From assembly GCF_041296385.1 (NCBI RefSeq), contig NC_091013.1:11980001-12044000 (forward strand): a stretch of 64,000 nucleotides of DNA, given 5' to 3'. Below the pieces are notes generated by a model, which searched no databases, had not been told where the DNA came from, and saw only the letters and a list, made by a program, of their open reading frames with translations. The position numbers and the translations under genes were made by a program. Numbering within the stretch: the stretch's first letter is position 1; each line of letters opens with the position of its first letter. Source of the stretch: Aphelocoma coerulescens (taxonomy: Eukaryota; Chordata; Aves; Passeriformes; Corvidae). This document shows positions 38,605-52,400 of the stretch, piece by piece.

Positions 38605-38896
38605 CTGGCTGTTCTCAGTGGTGCCAAGCAATAGGACAAGAAACAACAGGCAGAAACTGATGCACAGGAAGTTCCACCTGAATATGAGGAAGAACAACTT
38701 CACTGTGCACTGACTGTATACTGGAACAGATTGCCCAGAGAAGTTGTGGAGTCTCCTCACTGGAGATATTCAAGAGCCAACTGAATACAGTCCTGTACCA
38801 CGTGCTCTGGGATGGCCCTGCTAGAGCAGGGAGATTGGATCAGATGACCAGATGTGGTCCCTTCCAACCTTACCCATTCTATGATTCTGTGATTCC
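38605..38896 (+). mobile_element. CR1 LINE 3' end, truncated
   Basis: Plus-oriented CR1 sequence. 'gttctcagtggtgccaagc' leads into 'cacaggaagttccacctgaa', 'tgcccagagaagttgtggag', 'ctggagatattcaagagcc', 'ggtcccttccaacctta' and the terminal 'attctatgattctgtgattc' tail. It is about 290 bases and 5' truncated, with no intact coding frame. Confidence 0.95.
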
Positions 38897-39312
38897 TAAG
38901 GGCTATAACTGAGCGATTTGCCATTTTGTTTCTTCTTCTGATGCTAAAGATCAAAGTGATGTACAATTCACCAGAAACCTACCGAGTTTCTTTAAGCGGA
39001 AAAGATTTACTTCTGTTCTGAACGTATTCTAAAGATTTTTGAGAAATTTGACTGTCAAGAGCAGTGATCTTGAAATGCAACTAGAGGAAGTACTTTCTGT
39101 TCACAGAGATTGTCAAGGCGAGAAGATCAGTAACAGCTCAAAAGTGAAGAGGGAAACTTGCCAAAAAATTGGATTGTTGGGTAGAAACAAGGGAGAGCAT
39201 CCAGAAAGGAGGAAGTAATAGACTTGAAAAGGTAAAGAACATTAGATTGCATTTAGTTAAAAGCTATAAAATTGTCTTGGTAGACTAAAGACTGAGAATT
39301 TTATGTTTCCTG

Positions 39313-39316
<4 letters not shown>
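38897..39316. other. Non-coding stretch
   Basis: Nothing recognised. Confidence 0.45.

Positions 39317-39351
<35 letters not shown>
39317..39351. repeat. Uninterrupted 35-base T run
   Basis: A pure homopolymer. It could mark the tail of a minus-strand insertion, but no element body is recognisable to its right. Length may also be affected by sequencing. Confidence 0.9.
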
Positions 39352-39355
<4 letters not shown>

Positions 39356-39634
39356 CACAGTTCTCATGGAAGTATCTAATTTAGAAAGTTAACATTTTTC
39401 TTATAAAATATTTCATGTGGGAATATATTTGCCATGCTTAACTATATTAAATTCAATATTTAAGTTGCACCTTTTACTTGTTCAGGGTAAATATGTTCCC
39501 CAGTTCTTCCAACATTTGAAATAAACTAACATAGCTGGTTTTAAATAAGGAGGATTTGGCAGTTATATATAACTGACTGGAAGATTCCAAATTACTATAT
39601 TTTGAGATCTCTTCAGACTGATGCTGCACCTTCA

Positions 39635-39654
39635 TCTCTCTCTCTCTCTCTCTC
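39635..39654. repeat. TC microsatellite
   Basis: Ten TC units directly before a CAG acceptor-like site. Confidence 0.9.
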
Positions 39655-39657
39655 CAG

Positions 39658-39747
39658 TTGTAGCTGGTTCATTACGTAGATATTTCACATACATGAAGCA
39701 GATTCACACCACTGATAATTTGTATGGGACTTGCAATTCATTGCAAG
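39658..39747 (+). other. Candidate internal exon after CT repeat
   Basis: A 90-base segment lies between an acceptor whose pyrimidine tract is the TC microsatellite (ending ctccag) and a donor CAAG|GTAAAT. One frame is open (VAGSLRRYFTYMKQ... TCNSLQ) while the other two stop within the first seven codons. The peptide is not recognised. A simple repeat can supply an acceptor by chance, so this is weak. Confidence 0.18.
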
Positions 39748-41437
39748 GTAAATTTAAAGTTCCTCATTCCGATTTTTTTTTAAACAAATTAGCTCTCCCT
39801 TCATCTCAAAGTGCTCCACCTCTTTATAATCCCAGGTTACCTGCAGGCAGCCAAGACTGAGAGAAAATCACTAACTGAACACTAGTAAAAACCAGTTTGA
39901 AGTCCCACTGTTAAACATGAACCACACTGCTTTAGAATTATATTTGTATTTTATTTTAATTATCCTTTCAGACACAGCTATATAACTGTGTTGGGAAATG
40001 AGTAAAATGGAATGTTACATAAAACAAAATTAATTCAGAATTTGTTTTTTTCATTTAGTTTGGTTTTTTTTTGTTTGTTATTAAATTCTCTCCTCTCCTA
40101 CCTCTGCCCAGGGTTTATCTCTGTTTTTTTCCAGTGGAAGCAGTTCAACCCTTCTTTAAGACTCTGAGCTCAGCTGCACACGAATCAATTTAATTGCCTG
40201 TGATTAGCTCCTCAGATGACACACTAATCCATTTGGATACCAACATCAGAAGGAAAAGAAAATAAACAAAGAAAACCCCACATAATCTGACCACTGTTTG
40301 AAGGGTTCATCCTTGAGCATGATAGACACCCAGCCGAGTCCTGAGGAAAGTATTAGTAGATCCTGTGATACCCAATTCAGAAGACCAGAAAAAGTGCTCT
40401 TTTCACTTTAAAAAAAAAAAAAAGTTTAAACTATAGACTAAAAGGGTGTTGAAAAGTCAGTTGTGGTCAAGGCAATTCATCTCCAAATGTTTTAGTGCTT
40501 ACCATGAAAACATATTAACCATTGATCCATCCCTAACCATACTGGAGCTTCTTGAATGCTTAAAATTGTGCAATCTAGGATTTTTGTGCCTATATCCTAA
40601 TTAAAAAGAGTAATATGAATTAAAACCACACAAAAAGTTGGTTTGATTTTGTGATTATTTTGGGGAGGGTTTTTTGTTTTATTTTTCTTGAGGAGCAAAA
40701 TGTAAGTATTAAGTATTATTGCCCTCTTTCAGATAGTCACAGGTTTGCTAATGAAAACCTAAGCTTCTTGCTCAATAATTAGTCTCACTCATTGTTTCAA
40801 TGATGCATTCTAGTATGCTCAATACATATCAATTGAACAGTTTTCTGATAGTAGAAGTTTTATTGACAGCGTTAGCTACACTTCATGGAATTCTTCCCAA
40901 TCACACAGTTTGTTTCAAAGGTCTTATTTTAACCACTAATATATTATAGAAATCAGAGTTGCAATTTATTTTAAAAACCCTTCATTTAATATAACAAATT
41001 TTTAAGTTATTGCAATGAATTTAAATAACTTTATATGTAAACAAAATAAAAAATGGATGGGTCTATCAGGTTTCAATTCATGTCAGGAACTTCATCTCTA
41101 CTAGCCTTTAACAGAAGCAGTAAATTGCCTTAAGGAAAAGAAAAAAATTAAATTATGCAAAAAGTTGAACTAATTGAATATTAAATTATCTATTTTGATT
41201 TCATTATAAAGCCTTTCTTTAAGGAAAAAGTTAATTTATTTTTATTTAGATTAATTCTTTATTTTACTGCAGATAACCAAGCCTGTTATCAACTAGCTGA
41301 TTTTGTCTTTATTTTCCCTTTTTCAGACTTTCCTATGATATTGGGTCTACCAGACTTAGTTTTTAATTCATGCATTAGGTCATTCTGAACTACAAAAGAG
41401 TATTTTGAGACTCCTAGCAGAAGGCAAGAGTCCATAT
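39748..41437. other. AT-rich non-coding stretch
   Basis: No gene or named element recognised. Confidence 0.45.
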
Positions 41438-41600
41438 GTAATGGAGTCAGTTTCCCAGAGAATTTGTGCAAGCTCTGTCCCTGGAAGTTTTAATAGACTC
41501 ACATGGATAAAGTCCTGAGAAATCTGGCCTGATGTCAGAACTGACCCTACTTTAAACCTGAGACATCCAAAGATCTCTTCCAACCTGAATTATCCTATAG
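41438..41600 (+). mobile_element. CR1 LINE 3' end, old truncated copy
   Basis: 'gtttcccagagaatttgtgc', 'tggataaagtcctgag', 'ctgatgtcagaactgaccct' and 'ctcttccaacctgaatta' follow the order of a plus-oriented CR1 3' region, with many substitutions and no clear terminal repeat beyond 'tcctatag'. Confidence 0.85.
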
Positions 41601-42467
41601 AAGAAATCTGAAAAAATCTAAACTACTACTTGGCTCAGCCATCTTCAGTTCATGACTAAACCTTTGTGTCAACAAAACCACATAAATACAAAAACCCCCT
41701 TCAGTTGTGGTCAAAAAGCACTTCAATATTATTCTACTAGCAACTGTAGCAAAGGAAATCCACACCAGTTACTGGAATGGTAGATTCTAGGTAATGGAAT
41801 TTGGCTCCACATTTGTTTATATTTCATATATACAGGCAACTTTAATCATCCATATTTAGATTGTGTCAATTTACCACAAGTCAAATATAGTCTTGTTCAG
41901 CAGGTATTACAATTTCATCCCAAAATTTAAAAAAATATACAGCACTGCACTGCTTATACCAAAACAAACTACAGTTAAAAATAAAAAATCCATAACCAAT
42001 CCACAAACACAATGAAACTCAGCAACAACAGTCTTCAAGTAGGAGGAAAAGGCAAGAGTTTTTCTTTGCTTTAACAGAAGTAAATGTAAACAGAAACTAC
42101 TCTCATATGTGACTGGTCATTCAGAATTGCTCAAAGCAGTGAAGGACTGTGAATAAAGCATACATAACACATTATTCTTCTCTCTAGAGCGTGATGGAAA
42201 TTGATGCCTGACGTTTCCCCTAAGCAAGAGACAAGATTTAAAGTTTTCATATTAAACTTGGCATAGAAATTAGGATCAGGCAAATGGGAGAGAAAATAAA
42301 GAGCTATTTTCAGTGAACATATCAATGAAATCAACCTAATAAAACATAAATTCAATTATTTTTAATAGTTGCAGGTAGAAAAAGAAAATAACTGGGAAGT
42401 TCTCAGAGTATAACAAAGCATCTTTGATGGAAGTAAATAATTAGAGAATCAGATACTTTTAAAATTA
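41601..42467. other. AT-rich non-coding stretch
   Basis: Nothing recognised. Confidence 0.45.
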
Positions 42468-43228
42468 CATAGAATCATAAAAGTTGGAAAAGACCCCTAA
42501 GAACATTGAGTCCAACCTTGGACTGAACATCCTCACGCCAACTGAACCACTTGACTAAGTGCCACGCCCAGTCGTTTCTTGAGCACCTCCCCTGATGGTG
42601 ACTCTACCACTTCCCCAGGCAGCCCATCCCAATGCTTCACCATCCTTTCAGTGAAGAAGTTGCTCCTGATGTTCAGCCTGAACCTCGGTGCAGCCTGACC
42701 CCCACGTGTCTACACCTTCTTTCAGGCAGTTGTAGAGAGTGATAAGGTCCACACCGAGCCTCCTTTTGTTCAGACCAAACACCCCCAGCTCCCTCACCTG
42801 CTCCTCATCACACTCGTGTTCCAGACCCTTCCCCAGCTCTGTTCCCTTCTCTGGACTCACTCCAGCCCCTCAATGCTTTTCTTGTAGTGAGAGGCCCAAA
42901 ACTGAACACAGGACTTGAGGTGTGGCCTCACCAGTGCCGAGCACAGGGTGGCAATCACTGCCCTGGTCCTGCCGCCACACTACTACTGATCCAGGCCAAG
43001 GCCATTGGCCTTCTTGGCCACCTGGGCACACCTGGCTCATGTTCAGCTGCCATCAAACAGGACCCCCATGTCCTTTTCCTCCAGGCACCTTTCCAGCCAC
43101 TCTTCCCCAAGCTTGCCTGGGGTTGTTGTGACCCAAGTGGAGAACCTGGCACTTGCACTTACTGAACTCCATACAACTGCCCTCAGCCCATGAATCCAAC
43201 TTATCCAGATACCTCTCACAGATGGCAC
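42468..43228 (-). mobile_element. CR1 LINE 3' half, minus strand
   Basis: The largest CR1 block here (about 760 bases). From the left it shows the tail 'catagaatcataaaagttgg', then 'atggtgactctaccacttcc', 'gaagaagttgctcctgatgt', 'tggactcactccagcccctc', 'ggtgtggcctcaccagtgc' and 'gacccaagtggagaacctgg', all reverse complement of CR1. Several short minus-strand frames are remnants or shadows of ORF2 and the 3' region. It is GC-richer and better preserved than the other copies, so likely younger, but it is 5' truncated and not functional. Confidence 0.95.
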
Positions 43229-46200
43229 AGCTTGTCAAAGTAATTCACTTCCAAGAGTTCCTATAGTTTACTAACATTTGCAGCTGTCTCTATCGGGAAA
43301 AGTAATTCAGAACTTGGACATAAAATCCTCAACAGCAATGTTTTTGGTGAGGAGGGTTGTTGCACTGCCTACAGTTACGTAGGATGTTATGTGCAGCAGA
43401 CAAACTCTTTCTCTCTATTGATCACAACTGACAATATCTTTAAGTTGATGACTACATCCCATCACAGAAAAACAGGTTTTAAACCCTTTCTTGAGTTTCT
43501 GAGCCCAGGAACATCTAACAATTTGCTGTCCAGTGATGGGTAACTACCTTACCCTCTTAACATCTTTCCTCTTGTACATCTATACAGAAGGAAGGAAATG
43601 GGAAAAAGGCTCAAAAGTACTATGGAATCTGAATTTCTTTCTCATCTAACTTGTAGTGAAAGACTGACTCACAGAGAGCAACTAAAACCAATCACTGAAT
43701 CAAGCAGAAAAAGTGATTATTTCTGGAGACTTAGCACATGACTTCAATATTTTCCTTGGATCTCATGAGTTACCAGAAAGAAAAATTTGAGATGTTTCAA
43801 ACAAGCAATATTTTTATAGTGAGAAAGCAATCCTTTCAAATGGTCTTGTTCAAGCACAGTTGGAAATGAATAAATAATACTCCCTAGTGAAAGCAGTAGC
43901 ATTTGTAGGTATGAGCCATCATAGATCCTCCATGCACCATCTACTGCAGAGTTGGTATGGACAGCAGCATTTTAACCATCTTCAATACCAGACACACACA
44001 AAACATGCTGGCTTTGTACATGGATGAGTATCAGCTAGTTTGAAATGCAAAGGTTTATTACACATGCATTACTTAGCAGTAACAAACTGAAACACAGCCA
44101 TGAATGAATAACACAGTCCAGCTAGTTAAATATGCATAAAGTTTCATTTATTTTCAGTTTCCCTGAATTACAGATAGCATGACACTAGTAAGATGATAAT
44201 AGGACAGCTGCTTTTTCATGAAGTGTTGTTGTGAAGGAGGGCTAACAGCTTCTCTAGGCATTGTAAAAGTGTAATCACACTGAGATTCAGTCACTTACAT
44301 CCTGAAAATTGTCCACTAGTTTAATTTTTTTTTGTGCAAGTGTTTGGGCAATGACCTTGCATTTTGATGTACTGTTGAGCAAACTCATAGTGATAGATTT
44401 TTAGGTTGATAAATAACACCCTGTCTAAACTATTTTTTGTTATGATATCTCATTATCTTTATGTCATTGCACAGACTTATGATAATTTAACTAGGAATTA
44501 TAAGAAAAAAAAGTTCAGATAACAGTAACGGTGGTTATTTCAAGGGAACCAATAATTAATATTAATTTATTAATATTTTTGTCATAAATTTGTTTACTTT
44601 GAAAATTTGAGAAAAAGAAGTAAGAAGTGTTTTCCCTAATCTCCAATATTACACATTACTTTTAAGTGGATTTTATGGTATATATTTCAAATGTATAGAG
44701 AAAAAATATTATCATTAAAAAAAATAAGCCATCCTATTTTATCATTCCTAATCAGCAGAAGCAATTTTTTCCTTTTCTCCTTGACATGAGAGCTATTTCT
44801 CACAATAAAAATGTATTTTCTGACAAACATGGCTTGCCATGGAATTTTTTACAGACTTTCTCTAGTTTTAAGCTTCCTGCTTCATCCATTAATAGTCCCA
44901 TTTTGCTAAAAATTCGCAGGAAGGAGTACACTAAAAAATGAAAGCATGCATATTTGTAAATTTATACCAGCTAGCACTTCTGCTGAATAATTGTTTAAAA
45001 AAATGTTTATTACTGAACTAGAATGTCTTGTTACTGACCCTTATTCAATTTCCTAGAAAAATACAAAGTTTAAGAATTCTTTTGTCTCTCGAATAACAAA
45101 AATAGAAATTGCATTTAAAACCCTGCCAATGGCCAAAATAAACATACGACACAAAAGAAGTGATATTTTTGCAGAGTGTGTGAAGTGCCTGGCACAGTCA
45201 GCAGAATGAAAGCAATGCCCTCACTGGCCTCCATGCTGGCCTGCCCCTTGTGAGCCCATGAGCTACGCATTAGTCACTTCTAGAAAGTCACAGTTTGACT
45301 CCTTCTCATACCTGGCTCAGACTGTTTGATTAGAAAGGGCTCAGAGGTTAGCACTACTGTTCCATGTTTCCCCTCCTCTTTTGCTGTGCTGCACCCCAGC
45401 TATCAGCTGTGTGAAAGCTTAACAGTGTCACCACAGGCTCCATGATCTGTAGGAAGGAACTGAGCCTTCCCTCACAGCACAGATATCTCTACATACATAT
45501 ACAGGGATTTTGCATTATTCTTCCCTGTCTGTTTTGCCTTCAGAATTCACTCTGGGTTATACCACCAATGGAATTCAGCAGAAAAATTGGAATTTAAGAC
45601 AAGTCTACCTTGTACTTTTTAAAAAATGTATTAACAATAGCTTTACTGCTGGCTGCTCTCTTTTGATCTGACCAAACCATGTATGTTGCTACTTTTTAAA
45701 AAATTTGGGTATGTTATGGCCTGCTCTTTTATTTTTAATATCCCAAAGTCACTGTCTTTGTTTTACTTGCTATGATAAACCTCATAAAAAAAGAAATATA
45801 CTGAATTATATAAAAGTCTTCAAAGGTAGGATGCCCAGCATTAGCAAATTACTTTTCCCATAAGAAAAATAGTGTGTTCCTTGTATTAATAAGCATATTA
45901 ACTATGGTTAAAAGTGAGGCAGGAAAGCAATGGTAAAATAAAATGGTAAATGTTAAATATGCTCATTTTTTCATGCAGCTTCACACATGCCTCATTTACT
46001 GTCTCATGTTTCAGTAGACTTTCAATATATTTGTAGTTTTCAAGAGATACCTAATCTTACTGTGAAAGAAATTGAACATTCTGAGCAGGTCCCAAGAAAT
46101 TTTAACTAAGGCTGCTTGCGGGTAGTTCAGATTTTAGAACCTGACATGACAATAGCTCCAGGTGTTTTCTTGATATGTTGCAACTCCACATTAGAGCAAT

Positions 46201-46381
46201 TCAGAGCTACTAGGCTAAACGTGTCACAGTTTCCACTGGAAGATGAGGCACCCCATGATGAGTATGTTCAGGGAAATTTTTATCTAGAAAAATAGAGGGT
46301 CTGCAGCATGTACATATAACCTTTAGGAGGTTTTCCTAAATTTCTTAAAAAGACACTGTTTAGTAAAAAGTCCTGAAGACA
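43229..46381. other. Non-coding stretch
   Basis: AT-rich apart from a GC-richer patch at about 45170-45480 that I do not recognise. No gene seen. Confidence 0.45.
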
Positions 46382-46495
46382 ATTCAACTGTGCACAGTCC
46401 TGAGCAACCTGCTGTAGCTACAATTGCTTGAACCAAGGGGGTTGTACTAGATGATATTAAGAGCTGACTTCCAACCTAAATGACTCTGTAATGAA
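46382..46495 (+). mobile_element. CR1 LINE 3' end, short old copy
   Basis: 'cagtcctgagcaacctgctg' followed by 'gggggttgtactagatgat' and 'gacttccaacctaaatgac' is the plus-oriented CR1 3' end, diverged and only about 110 bases long. Confidence 0.85.
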
Positions 46496-49400
46496 AACTG
46501 GAATTATCAATTGGAAGTATTTTAAGTGGAATTAAAATAGATTTCAAAGAGAGTAAAAACTGCTCCTTTTCAGTAAGAATGAAAAAGAGTCATTTGTGGA
46601 AGTGAGCTAATCCACTACATGAATTTTCAGATCACTTCGACACAATTGTCTGCTTTGTATCTGTACAACCAACAGTTTCCTGAAATGAGTAATGCATTCA
46701 GAGCAAGGTGATGAAATTACAGGAGCACTCATCTCTCCACTAACATTAACTGTGTTGTAATTTACCATTACAGCAGTCTGATATTTCTTATAATTGCAAA
46801 AAAATACTTTGAAAAAAATTATAAAAATACAAATCTTACAAGAGCTTGTGTATCCTGCTTTTGGAGCAAAGACCGTCACAGCTAAAACAAGTCTGAGCAA
46901 GAATGGATGAAGAATTCAGGACTTCAATCTAAAGGACAACCTCTTCTTTTCAGGCTTAGCTGGTTCTCATCTATCTGTGTATGCAGCACTGGTAGCACTT
47001 TCTCTATCCTTCAGGAAGAGCAAGTCAGGGAGTATTTTAATAGGAGAGATTTAATAAATTTTAATTTCCTCTAGGTATAACAACAAAATATATTCTAATG
47101 GGCAGAACTTCTTTTCACCCCTATTATATCAATATTTTAATAATATTTCACAACTGAGTACACTTAAATAAAAGGGACAAATACATCAGATGGCCAGTAC
47201 TTGTCCTTGAGGGTTTTTTTGCCTTCTTATTCTCCACAGTCATTATTCAACATAAAATTGACAGGATAATATTCAAATAAATAAATCTTCTGCAACAGTG
47301 ATTTCTGATCAGAGGTCACTGGCTCTTTTAAATGTTTTAGGCCATTTGCCAACAGATGCCAATCAGTAAAACAATCACTAAGAGTTCCCCAGGGAAAATA
47401 GGGACTGTGGAAGAAAAGAGTCATCCTAAGCAGCTACTAAAACTCAATGACCGAACTATGTAAGAATATCTATTACTGTCCTTTTGGCTTCAGCTTTTGT
47501 TTTGTCTCCTTTACTACCATTAGTCATTTCTTAATATCTATTGCACATTATAAAACATTGACCCTTTGCTAAAACACAGACAGTCCTTTCACATACTGTG
47601 GTATTATGCACAATCTCACAGGACTCTGAAAAGTATCAGGATGGATCCTAGAAACAACAAAAGGTCATATAACTATTTTTAAAATGCCAGCCATTCTGTT
47701 CATAAATGCTTGCAGGAAAAGTAACAGTTATTGCTTTCATAGAGTCTCCAAAATAAGTAATGTGTCACAAAGGATTTATGCTTGAGATGCATCCATTCCT
47801 TACTGTCCAAATTCTCCATTGGAAGAGAATTATATTTCTTTCTTTACAGTATAGTCTCCCCACTACCCTTTGGTACACAATCCTCATATTTGCTGTTCAT
47901 CTGACATACTGAATAGCATCCTTAGCTTGTAAAAGCAGAGTAGAGACCTTTGGAGCCAAGCCATCCCCATGCCCAGCACTGTTTAAGCTAAAGAGCAAAA
48001 CTTGGTGTTCTTTCCATCAAGAATATTATTCAGCATTTTTTAAATGAAAACTGTACATTGAACACAGTGCAACACAAAATATTCTGTAGGTAAATAAATA
48101 CGCAGTATTGTAAAATATTATTCTTCTTAAAAAATCTAATGCTTCCCATATACTGTTGACATAAACAAGCAGACAGAAAAAAAAAACCCAAACAAACCTC
48201 ATGTTCAAAACCATATTCTAAACGAACCCTCTAATTTCCTTAATATGCAGAAATTTACTAAATAAGTTGATTCTTCACTCCTACTTTCTTCCAGTATCTC
48301 TTGATTCACAAAGAGCAAGGCCGGCCTTTTCACCCAACAACAATCAAATGGAGGTTTACCTGCATAAACTAAGAAAGAAATTGAGGATCATACCAAAATT
48401 GGTGTAAATGGCTTTGTCAGAATTACTGCAGGATGGGTATATGGATACTTTTGATGTCTAAATGAGGTGTTAAAGGACACTAACTGCTCTTCTGACATCC
48501 TGGTGCCATGTAGTAATAGCAAGCTCTAAAAACTTTCTGTGGATTATTTCAGAAGTTCTCTCTCAGTTGTCTCCAATAGACAGTGAAAGTTCAGGACAAA
48601 GAGTGCAAGTGTTGAAGAAGGAGGCAGAGCATTTGCACAGTCTTTGCATCTCTAGATCATCTAGGCCTGTCTCCCAGAGGGCATAAGAAGAAATCATTTA
48701 TTTCAGTTGAACCCATTACTGTATTGCTTTTGAAGGTTTTCTACCTTTAAAAGAAACGTGCAAGAAAGAAAGCCAGTAACCCCCTCCTCCACTAACACAC
48801 AACTATATCTTACAGCGTAATTAGGAAAAATCCAAGGAAGTGGATACACTCTGTTAATTAATTCTTCAACTATGGAGAGGAAGTTTTAACATTAAAAATT
48901 AAACAGTGATCTCTACTACATATTTAAGTGGGAAGGAATAACCATCTTTAAATCAAAACAAAACAGGTACAAAAAGAAAACTAAAACATCTTTTATTCTT
49001 AGGATAAAACCCAGAAGAATATTAGTGTTAATAAAATCAATATGGAATGAATTAATTGATCACAGTATAAGAAAGTTGCCTGAGAATGAAGCAAGGATTT
49101 CTGTTTATCTCTATTGTATTTTTAACTGTAAAGATTCAGCCTCATCTTTTTCTCTCTTCTCCCTCAAAAAGAAAAATATTTCACAGAGTTTTCCCCATTC
49201 AGCCCCATAGCTACAAGCATAAACTAGGCTGCATATTTATGTGCCAATTCAAAATGAGTTTTTTGAAACAATCCTCATAAGAAGCAAGGTTCACTTCTTA
49301 ATCAGGTCATGATGCAAAAATAATTCCGTTCCCCAGTGCAATAAGGAAGGTACACACATATTTGCTTAGGACTGATATTCACTATACTTTTTCTTGCTGT

Positions 49401-52400
49401 CACCAGAGAGATAGGAAAAAAAGGTTTGATAGTAATAACAGTAGTCTTGATCGTTCCAGTTCAAAAAGTCATTGCTCATGGAAATTAATCTTGTACTTCA
49501 AATAGACATAGACTCTAAATATTATGTCAGGTTCGCCATAACCACACAACAAGCCACAAGTCTCATCAATTAATAATGGAAAACTAACATCTTGTAACAG
49601 AGTGAAAACAACAGCTAGGAGCCATTAATATCAATTGACATAAACTCCTATGGTTTACAAGAAGCATATCCTTTAATTGTTGTAATTGCTTTGCTCCAAG
49701 CTCACAGTACCTGGAGTACATTATATGTGAGTGTTCTGCTTATAAATTGTATAAGGAAAAACAACAACAGGTACATTAATTTATTTTTGAGCCATCTTAT
49801 TACTATTCAGTGAACACCAGATCCAATACAACATCCATTAACTAATTACCTTTTGACAAGAAGCCAAAAGGAAAATACTTAGGCAACCAAAACACAAGCA
49901 GAATTAAAACCAGAATGGAATTACCGAAAGGGAGATACTAAGAAGAACAAGACTATTTATGTAGTACCACACAATTAGGACACTAAATCTCACCTGGAAG
50001 GCTTAAAAAAATTAATAAAAAGTAAAAATACTCAAATACAGGGTAACAGATCTCTGCTAAGCCTCAACACTTAATTTTGTGCAATTTCTCAAACTGTTTT
50101 TGTCGTGTAAACTGGATTATATATATATAAATAAATATGTTCTGTAAAATAGTGGCAATTCAATGATTAAGCACAAATGAGTAAACTTAATTCAAAAATT
50201 GTTCCTAGATGCAAAGTGTTCTCATACTGTCTTGACTTACTTATATTCCTTTCTTTTTTTATAATGACATTGTTGAGTTCTCATTATGACATTCCTCATG
50301 AGGTGCAAAATCTTGGCTCTGTTGATGTTAAGGCCTATATTGCATAGATATGTTTCCACTTAAAAAAATAAATTCAAAAACCAGCAGCTGTCTTTTAATG
50401 CAGAGATATTCTTTATACATCTGTTATTATGATCTAAAATATAATTATTATTTCACGAGCAATAAATCCTAAAAATTCATGGATGGCCATAATTTAGAAG
50501 AATATCTACATATAGTTCTTAAAGAACAACTATTTGAGATTTTATTATCTATTTCCAGTCTGTTCCTCAGAATTCCTCTACTTTAATAACAAAAAACTCT
50601 TTAATTATTTTTACCTCATTAAAATTAATATTTTGCTCCTACAAAAACATAATAAAATTCAATGATACCATCTCAAAGTCTTTACTACCTTATTTTCATA
50701 ATATTGATCTTTCATCCAAGTGCAACAACAAGAACCACCCATATTGAATAATAATAGCTAAGGCACAAAAATACTAGACATTAGAAAGAGAAATAATCTT
50801 CTGCTACATGACAAAATATGTATCTAGACTCGTCTCATCATAATGATGTGAAGAATCTCATATATATCCCAAAATCCCATAATTTTCCTTCCAGCTAAAT
50901 CATTCCATCATAGAATAAATTTGATCTAGAAAATTTCTATTAACAATAGCAGAATTGAACACAGAATGTTAAATGACTCATAATGCAAAATAATCCGTAG
51001 AAAAGCAGAAAATTAGAGGCAGTAATAACAACTCTCACCACTTTTGATACAAAGCAACCAGATTGTTATTAGGCAATCTGAGCGTGAAAAAAGCAAATAC
51101 AATAATACTGCCTGAATGTCCTGATCAGCTCATAATTGTTTTTATGTAATAAAATCTCTTTTCATACTTTTTCCCATATTTTCCCTTTTACCACATAAAA
51201 AAAAAAAAAAGAAAAAGAAAAAAATTCCTAAACCTTTTTTTTGTCTATTCAGCATCCTTGGAAAAAACCACCAGATGGCAATGAAGTGTTCAAGTATTTC
51301 ATTTAACATATATATTATAGGGAAAAAAGTCTATACGCATCAGCATAAGGCTCTCTTTCCTAACCTACTTCCTCTTTGATGAATATTAAATAATTCATAA
51401 GCCAAAACTCTATTCAACACAAGTAAGTGATCAAATACCATTCAACCTGTAAAGAAGAGACTTTTAGAAATCTAAGTTTCTATGGATGTAAAACCTCATG
51501 ACTTTAAAAAAAATCAACAATTTAGTTCAAACCATGAAACTGGATAATTTCAGGAAAAATCACTGAAAGGAAAACATTTAGAAATGCATTACCATAAAGT
51601 TCCCAAAATACTATCAAGGACTGAACTGAACTCCACAAAAAGTAAATCTACAACTTTTTAGGCATATCACAAATGTATATGTAGTTGGGTTTCAAGCTAA
51701 GAAACAGGCATTAATTTCTATATTTTTGAAGTTTAAGTCAATTCCTGTAAAACTATGTGCTGAACAATCAAAATATGTAGGCTTTAAGTATTTATTCTTC
51801 CTTTGCATCAAGCAGATCACAGTGGTCAGACAGGAAGGAAGATGCCTTAAGATATTTGAAGGAGCTGAGAAGTAGTGCAGGAGTCAGCTTTTCATTTAGC
51901 AGATCTTATCTGAGATCTGCTATGTGCCAAATGAAAGTTCCTCTTTGCAGTTACTGTTGCAGGCTCTGAAGTCTCTCCAATTCAGGGAGGCTTCACTGAA
52001 TACCTGAAACACCAATTAATAAACACGACGTCCACTGTGAAGTTAGTGGTTGGAACAGGGAAGCCTGCAGCAAAGAATACTTTCTTTCTTGAGAAAGTAT
52101 TACAACTTGTAGGTATTGTAGGGTCAACTATAATTGACAGAAGAAGTTAGGCTGTGCTTAAGTCTTTTGCATACATGGATTAGGAAGAAGCTTCTAGCAT
52201 CATCAGTACATAGTAATGGAATTGTTGCTACAACTGCTCACCCATCCATTCTCCTGTAATGAGCACAGTCATCACATGCTCTCAATGTAAAAGAAATCCA
52301 ATGTCTATTAAAGAGTAGCTTGAAACTGTTCAGAACTTATTTAAAACATTAACTGGGAAAAAAAAGAAGTATCTTCTGCCAGAGAGAAACACAATCATAC

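Noticed and set aside
42887..43165. Overlapping ORFs on both strands
   Set aside because: Part of a CR1 fragment; not independent genes.
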